From contig JBEDUK010000107.1 of assembly GCA_040414485.1 (NCBI GenBank), positions 1-31,528 on the forward strand: 31,528 nt of DNA, written 5' to 3'. The translations under genes were made by a program, and so were the position numbers. This DNA is from JBEDUK01 sp040414485. Its GTDB lineage: Bacteria; Actinomycetota; UBA4738. Of this stretch, positions 7,705 to 14,837 are shown in pieces. The stretch's first letter is position 1, and each line of letters opens with the position of its first letter. The notes beneath the pieces were generated by a model. That model had not been told where the DNA came from and made no database searches. It worked only from the letters and a program-made list of their open reading frames with translations.

Positions 7705-10014
7705 TTGAGCATCAAGAGGACTCGGACGATCGGGTCGTCCGACATCACGTTCGAAACAGGCAAGCTCGCGCGGCAGGCCGACGGCTCGGTCGTCGTCACG
7801 CTCGGCGAGACACAGATCCTCGCGGCGTGCACCAGCTCGAACCCGCGCGAGGGCATCGACTTCTTCCCGCTGACGGTGGACGTCGAGGAGCGCATGTACG
7901 CGGCCGGCAAGATCCCCGGCGGGTTCTTCCGCCGCGAGGGCCGGCCGTCGGAGACCGCGATCCTCACCGCGCGGCTGATCGACCGGCCGCTTCGGCCCAC
8001 GTTCGCCGACGGCTACCGCGACGAGGTGCAGGTCGTCATCACGGTCCTTTCGGCCGACATGGCGAACCCGTACGACATCCCCGGGATCAACGGAGCCGGA
8101 CTGGCGGTTTCGCTGGCCGGGCTTCCGTTCCACGGACCGGTCGCCGGTGCCCGCGTCGCGCTGATCGGGGGTGAGTGGCACGTCAACCCGACGTACCAGG
8201 ACCTCGAGCTGGCGATCTTCGACATGGTCGTCGCCGGCCGCCAGAACGCGAACGGCGAGATCGACATCCTCATGGTCGAGGGCGAGGCCCCCGAGGGCAC
8301 GTGGGAGCGCGTGCGCGACGGTCAGCCGGCGCCCACCGAGGAAGTCGTGGCCGAAGGGCTCGAGGCCGCCAAGCGCGCGATCGCCGAGACCGTCGCCCTG
8401 CAGAAGGAGATCCTGGCCGAGGCGAACGTCCAGGACAAGGCGTTCGAGCCGGTTCCGCTGTACGCGGCCGAGACGTTCAACGCCGTGAACGACTTCGCCG
8501 GGCCGCGGCTCGCCGCGGCGCTGGTCCCCGCCAAGCAGGAGCGCGACGCGAACCTCGACGCGCTCAAGACCGAGCTTCGCGCGCACCTCATGGAGGCCTG
8601 GGGCGAGGACGTCTACGCCGCCCACGCCGGGGAGATCTCGCCGGTGTTCAAGGACCTGCAGAAGAAGTTCATGCGCCGCCGGGTGATCCAGGAGGGCGTG
8701 CGGCTGGACGGCCGCGGGCCGACCGACATCCGGCCGCTCTCCGCCGAGGTCGGGCTCATCCCCCGGGCGCACGGTTCGGGTCTGTTCCAGCGGGGCGAGA
8801 CCCAGGTGCTGAACGTGACCACGCTCGGCATGCTGCGGATGAACCAGATGATCGACACGCTCGACCCCGAGGAGTCGAAGCGGTACATCCACCACTACAA
8901 CTTCCCGCCGTACTCCACCGGTGAGACGGGCCGCGTGGGATCGCCGAAGCGCCGCGAGATCGGCCACGGCGCGCTCGCCGAGCGGGCGCTGGTGCCCGTG
9001 GTTCCGGACGAGGACGAGTTCCCCTACACGCTCCGGCTGGTCTCCGACGTGCTGGAGTCGAACGGCTCGACGTCGATGGCGAGCGTGTGTGCGTCGACGC
9101 TCTCCCTGATGGACGCGGGCGTCCCGATCCATGCGCCGGTCGGCGGGATCGCGATGGGCCTGATCGCCGACGACGGGCAGTTCGTCACGCTGACGGACAT
9201 CCTGGGGGCCGAGGACGCGCTGGGCGACATGGACTTCAAGGTCGCCGGAACGCGGGAGTTCGTCACCGCGCTGCAGCTCGACACGAAGGTCGAAGGCCTT
9301 CCCGCCGACGTCCTGGGCCAGGCGCTGAAGCAGGCGCGCGAGGCGCGCATGACGATCCTCGACGTGATCGCCCAGGCGCTCCCAGGCCCGCGCGAGGCGC
9401 TGTCCGTCAAGGCGCCGCGCGTCATGATGATCCAGATCCCGGTCGACAAGATCGGCGAGGTCATCGGGCCGAAGGGCAAGCGGATCAACGAGATCATCGC
9501 CCTGACCGGCGCCGACATCGACATCGAGGACGACGGCCGCGTGTTCATCGGCTCGAAGGAGGGCGAGGGCGCGGACAAGGCGGCCGAGATGATCGAGCAG
9601 ATCGCGAACCCGCGGCCGCTGCAGGTGGGGGAGCGCTTCGACGGGAAGGTCGTCAAGACCACCACGTTCGGCGCGTTCGTCAACATCCTGCCCGGGCGCG
9701 ACGGCCTGGTGCACATCTCGAAGCTCGGCCGCGGCAAGCGCCTTGCCTCGGTCGAGGAGGCCGTCAAGGAGGGTGACCCGCTGACGGTCGAGATCCAGGA
9801 GGTCGACCCTGCCGGCAAGATCAGCCTCAAGCCCGTGGGCGAGGGCTGGGACCCGCCCGAAGGCGGCTGGCCGCGCCAGGAGGGCTCCGGCTCGGGCCAG
9901 CGCGGCGAAGGTGAAGGCTCCGGCGGGAACGGCGGCGGCGGGTACGACCGCCGGGATCGGCGTGACCGTCGCGACCGGCGTCCGCGCGACCGTGAGCGAA
10001 GCCGGGACGCGTGA
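7705..10014 (+). CDS. pnp: Polyribonucleotide nucleotidyltransferase (PNPase)
   Basis: 769 residues. It is a phosphorolytic 3'-5' exoribonuclease and a main RNA-decay enzyme. It has two RNase PH-like cores, the second with the active-site segment GDMDFKVAGT. A KH domain follows at about 575-625 (KIGEVIGPKGKRINEI), then an S1 domain at about 640-712 (VVKTTTFGAFVNILPG). A disordered Gly then Arg/Asp-rich tail spans about 715-769, ending in RRDRRDRRDRR repeats, and may bind RNA or partner proteins. The TTG start at 7705 is preferred because AGGAGGG at 7691-7697 precedes it by seven bases. A GTG at 7675 has no ribosome site. It overlaps the peptidase gene by four bases (GTGA). Confidence 0.97.
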   Translation: MSIKRTRTIGSSDITFETGKLARQADGSVVVTLGETQILAACTSSNPREGIDFFPLTVDVEERMYAAGKIPGGFFRREGRPSETAILTARLIDRPLRPTFADGYRDEVQVVITVLSADMANPYDIPGINGAGLAVSLAGLPFHGPVAGARVALIGGEWHVNPTYQDLELAIFDMVVAGRQNANGEIDILMVEGEAPEGTWERVRDGQPAPTEEVVAEGLEAAKRAIAETVALQKEILAEANVQDKAFEPVPLYAAETFNAVNDFAGPRLAAALVPAKQERDANLDALKTELRAHLMEAWGEDVYAAHAGEISPVFKDLQKKFMRRRVIQEGVRLDGRGPTDIRPLSAEVGLIPRAHGSGLFQRGETQVLNVTTLGMLRMNQMIDTLDPEESKRYIHHYNFPPYSTGETGRVGSPKRREIGHGALAERALVPVVPDEDEFPYTLRLVSDVLESNGSTSMASVCASTLSLMDAGVPIHAPVGGIAMGLIADDGQFVTLTDILGAEDALGDMDFKVAGTREFVTALQLDTKVEGLPADVLGQALKQAREARMTILDVIAQALPGPREALSVKAPRVMMIQIPVDKIGEVIGPKGKRINEIIALTGADIDIEDDGRVFIGSKEGEGADKAAEMIEQIANPRPLQVGERFDGKVVKTTTFGAFVNILPGRDGLVHISKLGRGKRLASVEEAVKEGDPLTVEIQEVDPAGKISLKPVGEGWDPPEGGWPRQEGSGSGQRGEGEGSGGNGGGGYDRRDRRDRRDRRPRDRERSRDA

Positions 10015-11321
10015 GCCCGAAGACGGCTCGCAGATCGCGGCATGCGACGACGCTGCGCCGGACCGAGTACCGGTCCGGCCTGCGGGTCGTCACCGAGGAG
10101 GTTCCCGGCGTCCGTTCGGTCGCGCTCGGCATCTGGGTCGACGTCGGCTCACGTGACGAGCGGCCGACGGTCGCCGGCGCCTCCCACTTCCTCGAGCACC
10201 TGCTGTTCAAGGGCACGAAGAGCCGTTCTGCCCAGGACATCGCGCAGGCGTTCGACGCGGTCGGCGGCGACCTGAACGCGTTCAGCGCGAAGGAGTACAC
10301 CTGCTATCACTGCCGCGTGCTGGACCGCGACCTCCCGATGGCGGTCGAGTTCATGGGCGACATGCTCGGGAGCTCGCTCATCCAGCGGGCGGACGTGGAC
10401 GCCGAGCGCGGGGTGATCCTGGAGGAGATCGGAATGCGCGACGACGCGCCCGACGATCTCATCCACGATCTGTTCGCCGAGACGCTCTGGAAGGGCCACC
10501 CGCTCGGCCGGCCGGTCCTCGGCACCCGCGGGACGATCACGGGGATGTCGCGCGACCAGGTGAACGGGTTCTACCGGCGGAACTACACGCCCGGGCAGTT
10601 CGTGGTGGCGGCGGCCGGCAACCTCGACCACGACGAGCTGTGCCGGCTGGTCGAGGGCGCGTTCGACACGGGAGCCCGCGTGGCCGGGAACGGTGATGGG
10701 CGGCGCCCGGTGCGGCAGGGCGGGAAGCCGCCCGCGCCGTCGGGTGCCTCCCTGGTCACCAACCGGCGGACCGAACAGGCGCACCTGTGCCTGGGCACCA
10801 CGGCGCTGTCGCGCAACGATCCGGACCGGTTCGCGTTCAACGTGGTCAACCTCGCGCTGGGCGGCGGCATGTCCTCCCGGCTGTTCCAGGAGATCCGCGA
10901 GAAGCGCGGCCTGGCGTATTCGGTGTTCTCCTACCACTCACAGTTCGCCGAGACCGGGTTGTTCTGCGTGTACGCCGGGAGCACCCCGGGTCGGGCGCGC
11001 GAGGTGCTGTCGCTGGTGCAGCAGCAGTTGGCCGCGATCGCCGAGAATGGCGTTTCTGCGGATGAGTTGGAGCGCGCGAAGGGGCACCTGCGAGGGTCGC
11101 TGGTGCTCTCGCTGGAGGAGACCGGGAGCCGGATGAGCCGGATCGGGAAGTCGGAGATCGGCCACGGCGAGATCCTCTCCGTGGACGAGATCCTCGATCG
11201 GATCGACGCGGTGACCCTTGAGACCGCCCAGCGCGTGGCGGCCGACGTGTTCGGCCGGCCGCGGACGCTGACGGTGGTGGGGCCGTTCAAGGCGAGCGCC
11301 TTCCGGGAGGTCACGGGGTGA
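10011..11321 (+). CDS. M16-family zinc peptidase (processing-peptidase type)
   Basis: 436 residues. The inverted zinc motif HFLEH is at 59-63, with the third ligand expected near Glu139 in ERGVILEEI. The second half contains GGGMSSRLFQEIREKRGLAY, the usual substrate-binding signature of the M16B group. No signal peptide is seen, so it is cytoplasmic. Bacterial homologues beside pnp are common, and their physiological substrates are mostly unknown. The GTG start overlaps the pnp stop and the last bases overlap the dapB start (GTGA at both ends), so pnp-M16-dapB is one translational unit. Confidence 0.94.
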   Translation: MSPKTARRSRHATTLRRTEYRSGLRVVTEEVPGVRSVALGIWVDVGSRDERPTVAGASHFLEHLLFKGTKSRSAQDIAQAFDAVGGDLNAFSAKEYTCYHCRVLDRDLPMAVEFMGDMLGSSLIQRADVDAERGVILEEIGMRDDAPDDLIHDLFAETLWKGHPLGRPVLGTRGTITGMSRDQVNGFYRRNYTPGQFVVAAAGNLDHDELCRLVEGAFDTGARVAGNGDGRRPVRQGGKPPAPSGASLVTNRRTEQAHLCLGTTALSRNDPDRFAFNVVNLALGGGMSSRLFQEIREKRGLAYSVFSYHSQFAETGLFCVYAGSTPGRAREVLSLVQQQLAAIAENGVSADELERAKGHLRGSLVLSLEETGSRMSRIGKSEIGHGEILSVDEILDRIDAVTLETAQRVAADVFGRPRTLTVVGPFKASAFREVTG

Positions 11322-12085
11322 TCCGCGTGGGCGTGATCGGCGCGGCGGGCCGGATGGGGAGCCTGGTCTGCCGGGCCGTGGCCGACGATCCGGATCTCTT
11401 GCTCGTCTCGGCGGTGGTCCGCTCCGGGGCGACCATTCCCTCCGCCCCCGATCTGCCGTTTGCAGATGACGTCGAGTCCCTGAAGTCTGCGGGAGCCGAG
11501 GTCGCGGTCGAATTCACGCGCCCCGACGCCGTCATGGGCAACGTCCGGTGGCTGCTGGGGCAGGGCATCCACGCCGTGGTCGGCACGAGTGGCCTTCGGC
11601 CGGAGGACGTCGAAGAACTGCGCGGGCTGTCCTCGTCCTCCGGCGCGAACGTCGTGGTCGCATCGAACTTCGCCGTCGGCGCGGTCCTCATGCAGCGGCT
11701 GGCCGAGGTCGTCGCCCCGCATATGCCCGCGGTGGAGATCATGGAACTGCATCACGAGGGCAAGGTGGACGCGCCATCCGGCACGGCGATCACGACGGCG
11801 CGACGGGTGGCCGCGGCGCGAAGAGACGGCTGGGCAGGACCGGGCGGCGAGTCGGTCGCGGGCGTCCGCGGCGGAGAGGTCGACGGCATCCGGGTGCATT
11901 CGGTGCGGTTGCCCGGACTGGTGGCCCACCAGGAGGTCATCTTCGGCGCGCCGGGCCAGACGCTCACGATCCGCCACGACGCGCCGGACCGTGCCTGCTA
12001 CATGCCCGGCGTGGTCCTGGCGGTCAAGGCGGTTGGGTCGCGGCCTGGTGTGACGGTCGGGCTCGAGCCGATCCTCGGCCTTTAG
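11318..12085 (+). CDS. dapB: 4-hydroxy-tetrahydrodipicolinate reductase
   Basis: 255 residues. It reduces hydroxy-tetrahydrodipicolinate to tetrahydrodipicolinate with NAD(P)H, in lysine and peptidoglycan precursor synthesis. The nucleotide motif GAAGRMG is near residue 8. The catalytic signature ELHHEGKVDAPSGTA is intact. The GTG start is coupled to the peptidase stop. Its TAG stop (12083-12085) overlaps the TAA of the convergent HisN-like gene (12082-12084). DapA lies 1.9 kb downstream but in a separate transcription unit. Confidence 0.97.
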   Translation: MIRVGVIGAAGRMGSLVCRAVADDPDLLLVSAVVRSGATIPSAPDLPFADDVESLKSAGAEVAVEFTRPDAVMGNVRWLLGQGIHAVVGTSGLRPEDVEELRGLSSSSGANVVVASNFAVGAVLMQRLAEVVAPHMPAVEIMELHHEGKVDAPSGTAITTARRVAAARRDGWAGPGGESVAGVRGGEVDGIRVHSVRLPGLVAHQEVIFGAPGQTLTIRHDAPDRACYMPGVVLAVKAVGSRPGVTVGLEPILGL

Positions 12086-12867
12086 TTCTTCGCGCGGAAG
12101 CGCGCGACGATCCGGTCGTGCAGGAGCCCGTTCGTCGAGAGGACGCTCTGCCGGTCCGCGACGGGGGAGCCGTCGAGCTGAGTCATGCGGCCTCCGGCCT
12201 CCTCCACGATCACCTTGACGGCGGCCCAGTCCCACGTTCGGAGCTGGGGTTCGATCATCGCCTCGGCGGAGCCGCGGGCGACCAGCATGTGGCCCCAGAA
12301 GTCGCCGAACCCGCGCGAGCGGGAGGCATCGCCCGCAAGGGAGACGAACGCGTCCACCCACGGGGTTCCGAGGAGCGAATGCATCCCGGTGCTCGAGATC
12401 AGCGCCTCGTGGACGCTTGCGACCTGCGACACGTGGATCGCCCGGCCGTTGCAAAGCGCGCCGGCGCCCCTGGTCGCTTCGTATCGCTCACCGAGCGCCG
12501 GCGCGCTGGCGACCCCCAGGACGGGTTCGCCGTCCACGGCCAGCGCGATGAGCGTGGCCCAGATCTGGATGCGCGCGGCGAAGTTTTTCGTCCCGTCGAT
12601 GGGGTCGATGATCCAGGTCCTGCTCGCGGCCGCCGAGCCGGTGCGGCCGCCCTCCTCGCCGAGGACGGCGTCATCCGGCCGGTCGGCGGCGATCAGCGAC
12701 CGGAGGCGCTCCTCGATGCGCTCGTCGGCCTCGGTGACCGGCGTCAGGTCGGGCTTGCGACGAACCTCGAACGTGTCGCGGCCGAAGACCTCGAGCGCGA
12801 TGGCCGCCGCCTCGTCCGCCAGATGGTTCGCGAACGCCAGGTCCTCCTGGGCCGAGCCGCTGGAAAT
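12082..12867 (-). CDS. hisN: Inositol monophosphatase family, HisN-like histidinol-phosphatase
   Basis: 261 residues if started at ATT 12867. The metal site is complete: GEEGG (Glu71), DPIDGT (Asp88, Asp91) and TWDWAA further on. The segment DGTKNF..RIQIWATLIAL resembles the HisN subgroup, which removes phosphate from histidinol phosphate. Inositol or other sugar-phosphate phosphatase activity is possible. No ATG, GTG or TTG exists before the conserved N-terminus. The frame opens after a TAA at about 12876, and the first candidate is ATT at 12867, nine bases past the EthD-gene stop. A CTG at about 12840, just after AGGAGG, is the alternative. The next usable GTG is at 12537 and would delete the metal site. 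Translational coupling to the EthD gene is likely. Confidence 0.85.
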   Translation of the reverse strand: MSSGSAQEDLAFANHLADEAAAIALEVFGRDTFEVRRKPDLTPVTEADERIEERLRSLIAADRPDDAVLGEEGGRTGSAAASRTWIIDPIDGTKNFAARIQIWATLIALAVDGEPVLGVASAPALGERYEATRGAGALCNGRAIHVSQVASVHEALISSTGMHSLLGTPWVDAFVSLAGDASRSRGFGDFWGHMLVARGSAEAMIEPQLRTWDWAAVKVIVEEAGGRMTQLDGSPVADRQSVLSTNGLLHDRIVARFRAKN

Positions 12868-12874
12868 GGTAAAC

Positions 12875-13195
12875 CTACTTTACGGACTGGGGGTCGCCGA
12901 CGAAGAGGAGCCCGAACGCCGATCCGAAGTTCTTCAGGTCCTCGGTGGCGCGTTGGTTCGCCTCGCTCGCCATGTCGGCCTTGAATCCGTCGCGGTCCTC
13001 CCACGTCAGTTCGGCGACGCCGTCGTACGGGCGCTCGGCGCCTTCGGGCGAACGGGTCACAAGCGTCACGGTGTAGCTCCGAAGGTGCTCGAACCCATCG
13101 CGGGCGATCGGAGCGTGGACGTTCATCCAGTGGTCGGCGAATTCGTCGTCGGACATGCCGTCGCGCTTGCGCATCCAGATGTGGACTCGGGTCAT
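12875..13195 (-). CDS. EthD-domain (dimeric alpha-beta barrel) protein
   Basis: 106 residues. The N-terminal RVHIWMRKRDGMSDDEFADHWMNVH pattern (His/Trp before NVHAP) and the FVGDPQ ending match the EthD family. These proteins are small ferredoxin-like dimers. Some assist oxidative degradation pathways, and most have no known function. The ATG at 13195 is preceded by AGGAGGG, nine bases away. A longer frame to 13231 lacks this site. The gene is followed within 8 bases by the HisN-like gene. A striking heptamer array lies just upstream at 13227-13262 and probably controls it. Confidence 0.85.
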   Translation of the reverse strand: MTRVHIWMRKRDGMSDDEFADHWMNVHAPIARDGFEHLRSYTVTLVTRSPEGAERPYDGVAELTWEDRDGFKADMASEANQRATEDLKNFGSAFGLLFVGDPQSVK

Positions 13196-13226
13196 CGGCG
13201 GGCTCCCTCCTCGTAGATGGACCGTC

Positions 13227-13262
13227 GCCATATGTATGGCGTATGGCGGTATGGCGCCATAC
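13227..13262. promoter_or_regulatory. Array of GTATGGC heptamers, candidate operator
   Basis: Five heptamers fill 36 bases: GCCATAT (13227-13233), GTATGGC (13234-13240), GTATGGC (13241-13247), GTATGGC (13249-13255) and GCCATAC (13256-13262). The last two make a perfect 14-bp palindrome. The first two make a near-perfect one. The array lies 32 bases before the EthD start and 14 bases past the end of the adenosyltransferase gene. It is unusually AT-containing for this region. Confidence 0.6.
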
Positions 13263-13275
13263 GGCCTGCGACATG

Positions 13276-13848
13276 CTAGCCGCGGCGGTTCGGCTCCTCC
13301 CGGGTCGGGACGTCACCGTCGCCGGCCACCGATCTGGCCAGGACGAACAGCAGGTCGGAGAGCCGATTCAGGTACCGACGGACGTCGGCGTTCACGGTTC
13401 GGGCCGCCGACTCCAGTTCGACCACACGGCGCTCCGCGCGCCGCACGACCGAGCGCGCAACGTCGAGCGCGGCGGACAGGCTGTTCGCCCCCGGGACGAC
13501 GAACGCGTTCGGCAGCGGCTTCGCCTCCACCTGCCGGTCGATCTCGCGCTCCAGGGCGGCGACCATGTCGGGCGTGACCAGCGACACGCCGGCCACGAGC
13601 CGGTCGCGCTCCTTCGGATTGGTCGCCAGGTCCGCGCCCACGACGAACAGGTCACGCTGCAGGCGAAGCAGCGCCACAGCCAGTTCCGCATCCCGTTCGC
13701 CGCATGCCGCGCGGGCCACCCCGAGCGCGGCGACCGCCTCGTCCACCGTCCCGTACGCATCGGTGGCGGCGTCGGCCTTCGACACCCGGCCTCCGTACAG
13801 CAGCCCGGTGGTTCCGTCGTCGCCCGTCTTCGTGTAGATCCTCGGCAT
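13276..13848 (-). CDS. pduO: PduO-type ATP:cob(I)alamin adenosyltransferase
   Basis: 190 residues. It transfers the adenosyl group of ATP to reduced cobalamin to form coenzyme B12. The N-terminal ATP motif TKTGDDGTTGLL begins at residue 5. The conserved RRAERRVVEL and NRLSDLLFVLAR segments are present. I chose the ATG at 13848 because it gives the usual MPRIYTKTGD start. Upstream codons add a non-conserved extension. No B12-dependent enzyme is in view. Its promoter appears to overlap that of divergent dapA. Confidence 0.95.
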   Translation of the reverse strand: MPRIYTKTGDDGTTGLLYGGRVSKADAATDAYGTVDEAVAALGVARAACGERDAELAVALLRLQRDLFVVGADLATNPKERDRLVAGVSLVTPDMVAALEREIDRQVEAKPLPNAFVVPGANSLSAALDVARSVVRRAERRVVELESAARTVNADVRRYLNRLSDLLFVLARSVAGDGDVPTREEPNRRG

Positions 13849-13862
13849 GGCAGCGAGTCCGA

Positions 13863-13903
13863 AGCATATCCACCGTGACCCCGTGGCCAAGCCGGGGTAG
13901 CAT
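13863..13903. promoter_or_regulatory. Overlapping divergent promoters of dapA (+) and pduO (-)
   Basis: For dapA, GTGACC (13875-13880), 17 bases, then TAGCAT (13898-13903). For pduO on the minus strand, TTGGCC (13890-13885), 16 bases, then TATGCT (13868-13863). The two share their -35 regions, so RNA polymerase binding should be mutually exclusive. Confidence 0.55.
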
Positions 13904-13940
13904 CGACGCACCGCCATCGCTTCCCCGGAGGAGGTTCCCC

Positions 13941-14837
13941 ATGACCGCGAGGTTCGGCTCCGTCATCACCGCCATGGCCACGCCGTTCGACAACGACGGC
14001 GGGCTCGACCTCGCTCGAGCGGAGGAACTGGCGAACTGGCTCCTCGACCACGGCAGCGACGGCTTGGTCGTCGCGGGCTCCACCGGCGAGGGCGCGACGC
14101 TCTCGGATCAGGAGAAGGTCGACCTGTGGCGTACCGTGGCGCATGCGGTGGCGGGCCGCACGCCCAAGCCGGCCGTCATCGCGGGAACGGGCACATACGA
14201 CACGGCGCATTCGATCCACCTGACGAAGGAGGCCGCCGCAGTCGGTGCGGACGCGGCGCTGGTCGTCACCCCGTACTACAACCGGCCGCCGCAGCGGGGG
14301 CTCGACGCGCACTTCCGCGCCGTCGCCGCCGCCACCGACCTGCCGAACATCCTCTACAACATCCCCAGCCGCACCGCCTGCGTGATCGAGGCGGACACGC
14401 TGCTCGGGCTGGCACACGGCGTGGACAACATCGTCGGGGTCAAGGACGCCACGGCCGACTTCGGCACCGCCGCCCGCGTCATCCGCGAGGCGCCGGAGGG
14501 ATTCGAAGTGCTCTCCGGCAACGACAACGACACGTTCCCGCTGGTCTGCCTCGGCGCGTCCGGCGTGGTCGGCGTCGCCACCCACCTCGCCGGCGAGCGA
14601 ATGGGCGAGATGGTCCGCTCGGTGAAGGACGGCGACCTGGGCACCGCCCGGAAGATCAACGACGCGCTGTACCCCCTCTACAAGGGCCTGTTCATCGTGT
14701 CGAACCCCATTCCGCTGAAGGCGGCCATGGAGATGGCCGGCCAGCCGGTCGGGGATCCGCGCCTCCCGTTGGTGCCCGCCAGCGACGCCGAGCGGGAGAC
14801 CGTCCGCCGAGCCATGGAGGATGCCGGCGTTCTCTGA
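13941..14837 (+). CDS. dapA: 4-hydroxy-tetrahydrodipicolinate synthase
   Basis: 298 residues, usual length. It condenses pyruvate with aspartate semialdehyde at the entry of the lysine/DAP pathway. The Schiff-base lysine is Lys168 in VGVKDAT. The GSTGEGATL motif and YNIPSRT (catalytic Tyr) are intact. The ATG is preceded by GGAGGAGG at about 13927-13934, a strong ribosome site. It overlaps rnj by 17 bases. The dapA-rnj pairing is common in Gram-positive lineages. Confidence 0.97.
   Translation: MTARFGSVITAMATPFDNDGGLDLARAEELANWLLDHGSDGLVVAGSTGEGATLSDQEKVDLWRTVAHAVAGRTPKPAVIAGTGTYDTAHSIHLTKEAAAVGADAALVVTPYYNRPPQRGLDAHFRAVAAATDLPNILYNIPSRTACVIEADTLLGLAHGVDNIVGVKDATADFGTAARVIREAPEGFEVLSGNDNDTFPLVCLGASGVVGVATHLAGERMGEMVRSVKDGDLGTARKINDALYPLYKGLFIVSNPIPLKAAMEMAGQPVGDPRLPLVPASDAERETVRRAMEDAGVL

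Noticed and set aside
7537..9714. 725-codon open frame on the minus strand opposite pnp
   Set aside because: It is antisense to a clear PNPase gene, has the Arg/Asp/His/Val-rich composition of a GC-skew shadow, and shows no recognisable domain. The same applies to the long minus frames at 5731-7431, 10931-12454 and 26666-28378.
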